Shown here in pieces: positions 53,809 to 62,800 of a DNA stretch of 64,000 nucleotides (positions are counted from its first letter, which is position 1; each line of letters starts with the position of its first letter). A program made the translations under genes and the position numbers. Source of the stretch: Onchidella celtica. Lineage: Eukaryota > Mollusca > Gastropoda > Systellommatophora > Onchidiidae. The notes below the pieces were generated by a model. It was not told where the DNA came from and did not search any database. It saw only the letters and a list, made by a program, of their open reading frames with translations. The stretch spans positions 37,424,620 to 37,488,619 of the forward strand of contig OZ007570.1 in NCBI GenBank assembly GCA_963931925.1, read 5' to 3'.

Positions 53809-56800
53809 AACAACAACAACCTACCAATATGCATTGAATCCAGGTTTGTCACGCCAGCCTATCAACTGACAGTAATCCAATGAAAACAATTAAAAACAAC
53901 AAACAAAAATGTTCAAGCACTAATCGTGGGCACAGTTACACTAAACACACAATGATATCTGGACATCTCTTTTACAGATGGAATTTCATACAAAGAATTC
54001 ATGCAATTTGTATTGTTAGTCGCGTCACATGAGAAATTAAGCAAAGTGCGCGCAAAAAACAACAATAAAAATAAACCCAAATTCACGTTCTGAACTGGCG
54101 GAACTGTCAACTTTGTATATGTATACAATCGCTTCAAGTAAGTTTGCCACAACTGACAAACTCTGCATCTTCTACAGTTCTGTCTTTAACAACAACGAAA
54201 AAAGAAATGTACTATCCGTCACCGCTCCCTAAAAGTAAAGCTGCAGTAATCAGTTTTTGGCTACTTTTCAGGAGAGGCAAAGAACTGTTTTATTTTAGCA
54301 CAACTGGTGTAGTTGCCATGAATTTTTGAAAGTCTGCTTTTCGATTATTTTTCGGCTTAAGAGTCTATAACCAAGATCATTCGATGCGGCTTTGAATGTA
54401 TTTGAATAATATACGAAAATCGATTTTTTCGAATTTTTGAGTTACTCCAGTCTCAGGGAAGGTTGACGACATCCCGATCATAATGAATAATTCATTCCTC
54501 AGCAACATTTTACACTCAATCAACTTCACATGAATGAACGGATGAACAAGTTCGAGTTTGTCAAGGTGGCAGGTGGCAGATCAACACGACAAAGATAAAC
54601 AATTACACGCCAAAATAAAAGAGTAAGAAATAGACCCAGTCAAGACACCAAAAATAGAAAGACTATCGCACCAGCTGCCAACCACCTATAGGTGTATTAG
54701 CGACGCGAACATTTCACCATAATAATCTCAAAATAAGCACACTTATCTCCGCCCGTATGTGAAAGTCCAAAACCTTACCACTGAAAACCAAATAACTAAG
54801 AGAAGGTTGGGGGTCGGGGGGTCATACTAAACCGGGAACGCCACAGCCAGTTGCTGCCCACAAAATGTACACTCAAGAAATAATAGGAGAAGCTGGCTGC
54901 GTCTGATCGGGTTCAGTATGACTGAGTCTTCCCGGATTTACTAAGAAAATGCAGGAAATTATGATGTGCACTTCTTGTCTGCAAGCAGCTGACCGTGCCG
55001 TTCCGGGCTTAACAATTATGACACCGCCCTAGGTACAAAAAATCGGCAAGGCAGACACAAAAAAGTGCAAGTTATCTTGTACAAGTGATTCTTGCAAAGT
55101 GACAAATTAACCTTCCCCTTCCTTCCCATATCGACAAGAATTATTTCAAACTAGCCATAACAGTTTAGTATAATCCACAGGAAGTAAAACCGAATCAACA
55201 TTATAAAAACCGACCGGGCACACAGGACTCTACTATAATGTGCAGCATCAACACCCACTTTCCTTCCCATATCGACGGGGATTATTTCAAACCAACCATT
55301 ACAGTACTGTGTAATCCACAGGAAATAACACCGAAATCCAACATTATAAATAAAATCCGATCGCATTCTGTGCAGCTGGTATCGAGGTAAGATCTGCAAA
55401 CAATGGCAACGGCTGTGACGAGAAACTAACAACTCGTACAATCGCCCCCCTGATCGGAAGCTTAAAATAAAATGCCCATGAAAACGTATCTAAGTTGTCA
55501 CTGTTTTAATTTCACTATTCCACACAACAGGCTATATTCCATTAAAACAGAATGACCAATCCACTCCCACTGGATTAAGCTGATCTCTCTGCCTACACGT
55601 ATTTTTTCATTATTTCATCAGAAACACAAAGTAAGAAGCGGGACTGCTTTTCCTCATTTCCTGTAATGTGTTAATCCAAGAATTTATGAAATTTGATTGA
55701 TAACGATCAAGAGAAAATATCTCACATTACAGCTGGGGTGGGGGCGGGGAGAGAAGGACGTCGTACTATGCCTGGAACGTCACAGCCAGTTGCTGCCAAC
55801 GAAATGTACCCCAAAGAAATGATGGCAGAAGCTGACCGTGTCTGACCGGGCTTAATAATTATGGTCTCTTCCGGATTTACCCAGACAATCTAGGAAATTG
55901 TGGTGTGCACTTCTTGTCCGCGGGAGCTGTCTGTGCCGTTCCGGGGTCAGTATGATTATGCCCCCCCCCCTCCACCACAACCAAGAACAATAAAGGACGT
56001 GGTTGTAGGCAAACAGAAGTGTTACCGCAATATTTACGGTCCACCCCTCCCCCCGCAACGGTTTATGTCCAACTAAGATATTCAAGTATAGATCCCTATA
56101 CACTGATGACGAAGAAATAGCATCGAATTTGTCAATAATTTTAACACTTATTACACGCCTAAACGTGAACATCCACACTGTAATAAACATAATTAACTCA
56201 GATTTCCCCTGGACATAAATGAACAAATTCCGCCGTATCCATTACTGTAGGACGGGAACAAAACTGTGCCGCAACAACATACTTCCACACTGTTCTTAAT
56301 AGCAAAGAGCAAATTGCGTGCCAGGATGAGGTTATTTGTCCAATGCTGGCTCAGGCTGGGTAAATAGAGATCAATATCTTGAGCCCTTCGATTTCCAGCA
56401 TCCATTCAATCCTTGTTCTAACATCTGAGCAAATTTGGTTAGTGAATGAAGGCTAATAGTTTTAATTTTTTCATTTGCAGCGGTTTTAAGGCTGATACGA
56501 CACACGGGCCCCATTGAGGTTCATTCTACCAGGAAGTTTGACATTGGTATTATTGGGAAAGTACATACTCGTGCAAAATTGCTCAAAACTAATGTTGGTT
56601 CACAGTCACATGATGTAAATCAGCAATCTTTTACATAACTTTAACTGTATTTTGTTCACAGTCGTCTGTGAAACATATTAGACACAAGTGCCATCTTTGC
56701 ATAATATATATTTCTTTATGTGTTTTTCTTTGCGATGCACGGTTATTGGCCCACATGAGCAACTGCTAGGACTGACGATTTTCTTTAAGAACGTGTCGCT

Positions 56801-59800
56801 ATTGTAGTTGGTTTAACTCTCTCGCGGCAGGGTATTGTAAGCAATTTGAACACACATTTCAACTGAAGAGGGTATGGATGCCAACGACCAAACGACAATT
56901 ATACCAGGTGATAAAACAAATCTCTCTACAATGCGATGTTTCTTTGGCAGACCATGAAAATTAATTATTTATAACGCCTAGATGGCCGGAAGCGATGTGG
57001 CAGTGTTGGTGATAGGTCGATGCAGGCAGTATAGATGCCCCTCGTGATAGCCCACCAAAAGCCCCAAAGCTAAAAAACTGTATCTATTGAGGAAATCTCT
57101 ACCCTCCCTCCCCTTTCGGGCCCCTCGACCTTCACCTATTTCCTGCACAAAATGTACTGAAGAAATCCACCACAGTAACCTTAGATACAAGAGTTGTAGA
57201 GTTCGCACTGCTTCAAATTATTTCAAAATCTCTTGCAGAAACATAACTCTTTTTTTAACTGGTCCCGATAAATCAATCGAGCCTGAGCTACTGGGTATAT
57301 CTGCATGCAGCACATGCAGTAACTTTGTGTGATAAGTCAACCCATGTTAAACAACCAGCATGTAAAGGTTTAATAAATATTGTCATAAAACAATTTAATA
57401 AACAAACGTGGGCATAAATGAATAAATTAATGACCTGGAAAATTATGTGCAATTACAATGCTTTTCATACTGCAAGCTATGCACTATCTTAGGCAGGGAG
57501 TTTATCATTTAATGCCACTGGGCTGGATCACGCTATCACAACAAAAACATTCAGTCGTGGAATGTTGTAATGTTCCTAACCGCAGCGGCAATCTACAAAT
57601 CTGCAATTTCAACACCTCAGACCAGTGGATGTTCCCCCCACAACAGTGTGACTTCATTAAAAAAGCTGACTCCTGGTACTTCACCCGACCTTCTCCACGC
57701 ATCGCTATGTCATGGAACATGAACCAAGAGACAGGCCCCATACAGTTAGAAACCTAGGTATGACGAAAGTAACGAGAAATCCCTGATGCGAAAAGGAATG
57801 TGAACCGCCCGCACCCCCCAGATCTCCTTCAGCCAAGGGCCGACAAGTCTGAAGTGACCCTTGAATCAAGCACACGCACCCGTTGAAAAGGATAACATAA
57901 ATTTTTACACGCAGTTTTCAGTGAAGTGTCTCTTTCTGTGCAATTCTTGAAGAGCGTGTGTTTATAAATATCTTGAAAACCACAATAATCCTCCCTCCCC
58001 CAGCAGCCGGGTATAATATGTGGTGATTTTTTATGTCATGTGTACTATCTCGTTGGACTATGCCAAAAAAGTTTAAACGTTCATACTTTTCAAACTGGGT
58101 CTGTTCTTTCCTATTTGGCATATCAACATATTTTTCACGATTTTTGCTCGGCAGCAGCAAAAAAACTACAACAATTGTGCCATTAAAGTGGACTTTCCCG
58201 CTGCTGGAAGACTAGCAAATTTGCTCATTTAAATGGTTGTTTTGGTCTCAGTACATGTATTGATTCATTAAGGTCAAAATGAATTGATGGTTAAGAATTT
58301 GGCAGTTTAAACTTTGTATGTTATGTATTTTAAATTAGGAGTCATTTCCTCAACACATATGAAGAATAACTGAATTAAGACAAGACTGTACGCACAAACA
58401 GTATCATGAACCTCACAAAAATAGTGTAACGGAATTCTTTTCTTCACTATGCGCGAAAGGCCGTAACACAAACAGCACTGTTTAGACCCGGTGGTTCAGA
58501 AATGATTTGTCTACCCAGACAAAGGTATTACAATACCAAGTAAAACAGTTGCTATACACAGCCTTTCTTTGCTGAAAAAAAAAGGAATGTGGAGTAATCT
58601 TTTATGGGGATATAAGAGGCTCGTTATCAGGGCGGAATGCGCAGCTGGTAGAGAGAGAAAGAATGGGGGATATGATAACCAGTGGCTTGTGCAAGTGTTT
58701 GTTTCCGGTTGTAAAAGACTAGATTGTGTGACCGGGACAATCTAACCATGACCAAAAAACCATTAAAAACTATCAGGTTAAGCTGGGTTTTCATGGGTAC
58801 GGCAACGGAAACGTCAACAGAAATCTCAAAAACCTTTCAAATAGTGAAATAGAAAGAATATTTTCATTTTGTGAGAGAACGCTGTTTCCGTACGCATGGA
58901 AACACTCTTGCTTTCTTTTTACTACCTGGTGGATTTTTGACGTTTCCGTTGCCGTTTCGGTACATATGAAATCCCAGGTTAACACCTTGAGGTTATTTCA
59001 CATGCCTGATTCAGGCAACATTGATTGTAACTCTATTATTCTATACGTCTATCATTTGAAACTCTTGTTCACAACCACAAAACCAAGTACAGGTAAATGC
59101 AGATGTACATGTCAAGAACAACTGAGTCATTTTTCACATCGCGAGTGACAGACATATATATATATATATATTTAAGTCCTTGTGCACGCACAAATCAAGC
59201 CAAAAGAAGCAAAACAATTTGCTTTCCCAGAAAGTATGCAAAAAACACAAAAATTCCACATCTTAAGATTTTCTTTCACTAAGAACCTTCTCACTTACGC
59301 TATGTCCGCGACATGCCTATCTTTCTGAGTTTCTGTCACTTTCGCCCAACCAGAAAATATAATCCTGCCACAACAATGAACGTCCCGATATATTACGCAT
59401 TGACGCGAGAAATTCTTTTGAGAACAACCAACAAGGGCGACATGTCAGTCTTAATCAAGTACAATCTGCCAGTTGCTGAGATATCACTCCATGCCAGCTA
59501 CGTACATGAACACAGTGGACGATGACTTTAATCGATTCTTTTTACAGCCGAACAAAACACAGAACCACGCTAAATCTCTATCTTCATTTAGTCCCCAAAG
59601 TAAAATGCTCCCCCCCCCCCCAATATTGCAGTCGCTAAATATTTCAAAATTTCTGACCTCCCGTTAACAACGACATTCCCCATAAAGAACGCATGGAAAA
59701 ACTTCAAAAAAAAAAACCTAACTTTTTGTAAAATGATTACGACTTCCAAAAAGTAAATCATACATCGCCACTGTCTCTGCAAATTATGAGACTAAAATTA

Positions 59801-62800
59801 ACACAATTTCCAAATGGAAAATCATACATCGTTACATTCCTGAGAATTCTGACCTGCATAATTATCAATCAATCAGAGCTCGTCGACAACATTAATTTTG
59901 ATCCTCTGCATTTCGTTCCACACTAAATCTCGAAAAACTGACCACTAAATCGAAATGCTTTGTGAATGATTCCCGTTTTTCATGCATACATGGTTTTCTT
60001 GTAGCTCGAATTTGGTTCACCTTATAACAGTTGTGCGCTGGTGTAATAAAATCAAAACGGATGTAACAATCACAGTCCATGAAATAGAGCGTCTACCGTA
60101 CAGATCACAGATTGGACAACAGTCAGTGTTGATGAGAAACTAGTGACCAGGCCCACAGCGCTGCTGGTTCTCACAATGACACCTCCCCGTGCTTGCCTAC
60201 ACCACAAACCCTCAACTCTCCTCCCGAGGAGCCATGGTGACAAATGACCCCCCTGGCGGACCATCATCAAATATCCCATCTAAAGCTTGGGCAAATTTAT
60301 CGTCGCCTTATGTAACACAGTGGGGGTCTCTGTTGCTCCACTGTGGTGAGGTTTAACTGTCTGTTTGTTTTATTTTTCACGAGTTTCGCCACAGAAATGG
60401 AAAACCGCCCACGTCTTTAACTAAACCCTGAAAAAATTCCAAAGACTTCTTATTACCAAGTACATGCTGATGGACACAACAGAACTTGGACGACAAAATC
60501 AATTTCAACAGACCAAAAATCAAATTTCTTACTTGTTCAATGAAATCAGCATGCATTTTTGATTATCACTGAAACCCAACCTAACAGAAAATAAGTTTTA
60601 ACATATGCACTGAAATCGCAATTTTATCATCTTTGATGATGCTGCGTTTTCAGTGCATAAATTTTTATTTTTTTTTAAATTATTATCGGTATAATGTTTC
60701 AGTAACGATGAAGAACGGTCCAAACCACAGGTCTAAGATACTCACGTATTAAAAAAGTATGTTTCCTCGTTATTTATTCGTGTTCCCGGATTTGAATCTG
60801 CCGGTTTAATGATTTTCGGGATCCTTGTGCTGGCCTCTTTTATTCTCCTCTCATATCCTCAGCCCCAAGCCCCCTCCCCCCTTAATGCAAAAACAGCCAC
60901 CACTGACTCCCCGGGAAATCATTCTACACCTTTAAAACTCCAGCATGTTTAGACTGAATTAACAGCATCAAGAACAACAAATTATGCATATTGGTGTTTT
61001 CCATTTTATTGTCCATTAGGAAACGTAAGACAACTACAAAGGCTGGACTGTTGTAGCTGAAAGTTTGCGAAATTCTCGAGTTCGCATCAAGCGTGCCGTG
61101 CAAGCGCTGAGAGGGTTAAAGAAACTGAACAAAGCACGGCATGTCCAGTCTGCGGCTAAAATCGGCTGCTAAAGCACGCACATCTCACTGTTTAACATGC
61201 CTGAACGAGGTTTTTGTACAACAAACCAGGTGCCAGTACAAAGGAAAAATGCTATTGTCTCGAATTATCTTTTCGGAAGCGCAAAAAACGTCTTATTGCT
61301 TCTAAATTCTAAATTTTTTATTGTTGAGGTGTTAGGTCTCTTTTCAGCCCAATGATGCTATATTAGAGACGAAGCTTGACACGACCCCCACCCCCGCCCC
61401 CTTTCCCGTCAGATCGCCAATGAATGAGTGAATTGCCTGCACTGCGAGAAGTCCCACTGAATCCGCCCATCATGAGCGGGAATTGCGCCCTCTCGCACCT
61501 GGGTCAAGCCTCTCTGCGCTAGAGTGACCTGGCAGCAGTACCCTTCAACAGGCCCATGGGGCCAAGTTGAAGATCTGGACCCTTGTGGGAGTATTGTTTC
61601 TGGTCGTTCCCCCTGGTCGACGTTGTATAAACTGACAGTACCGGTATCTATATAATAAAGCAAACATCAGCTGCAATCATCTGCGTTGATAGTGGGATAG
61701 GAAAACTTAACTGACAGGCATGAGAGGGGATCATCTGAAATGGGAATAAACAATACTATCTTCAAGATCTCCACACATCGCTCACAACACAAGGATGTAT
61801 GATGCGCAGTATGGCATACTACACAGTGTACCGGTTTAGTAGGAGAGGAGATCAAATAAAAACCGGTTAAATAAAAAAAAATTTAAAAATTTAAACCGAA
61901 TGTTCGTATTTAAAGTAATTGTATATTAAGAGCTCAGAGAAACTGTGAGGCAATTACAAGTGTGTGTGTGCCTAGTTAAAGCTCAGAAAAGCGAAGCGGG
62001 AGTGAAAGGAAGAAGAAAAAAAAGTGACCACGGTGGGGTGTTCGAACGCGCCTCTGCTACAGCACCAACTGCCTTGCTAGGAAGATGTAAACACACTTCT
62101 AATCACCTGACGTTTTCTCCCAACTATTTTCTTAGTGCTCTGTCCCCCCCCCCCCCCCCATAGCTTGTGCTTACCTTTATTGACTTATATCTTACGTGTG
62201 TACGCAATAAAAGCGTTCCTATTTTCAATGAAGTCACACTCTGTTGCTGGTGAATGTTTCACGCACACATTCAAAATCGATTTAAACATGACAACACCAT
62301 GACAATGTCTGTACGCCTATCGAATTTCAGACTCAAACATCTGTTGTAAGCGATCAAAGAGTTTCCTCCTCCATCCCGTACCCTCTTTCAGGTATGAGAA
62401 AATGAGAATAAACAGAAAAGAGGACACACGGACATCTGTTTCAGTTCGTATAAAAAATAGTGCTGATAAACAACAACCTTTGAAATTGCTAACGTCCACT
62501 ACGGTGGCCACTTTTAAAACTGTTTGACATGATAATCAAATGCATTTATTATGTACTATATTATTGGTGGGAAAACCCCTACGTGACCTAACTGCTTTGT
62601 TAAGTAGGCTTCTGTCAAAGAGTGACTATGTGGCCTCAGTATAACTGCACTATGTTGCTTATAATGTAGGATTTACTGTGTTATTGGCCACCTTTCTTGT
62701 TGTTTGTTCTATCTCCATTTTCAACAAAAAAACAAACTGGAGATATTTTTGTATGTAGAAGAGGTATAACAAATGCACACATTGACACTAGTTTAAAATG

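Noticed and set aside
57458-57757. 99-codon plus-strand ORF in intron 1
   Set aside because: No domain, no splice context, and a length expected by chance in 10 kb of intron.
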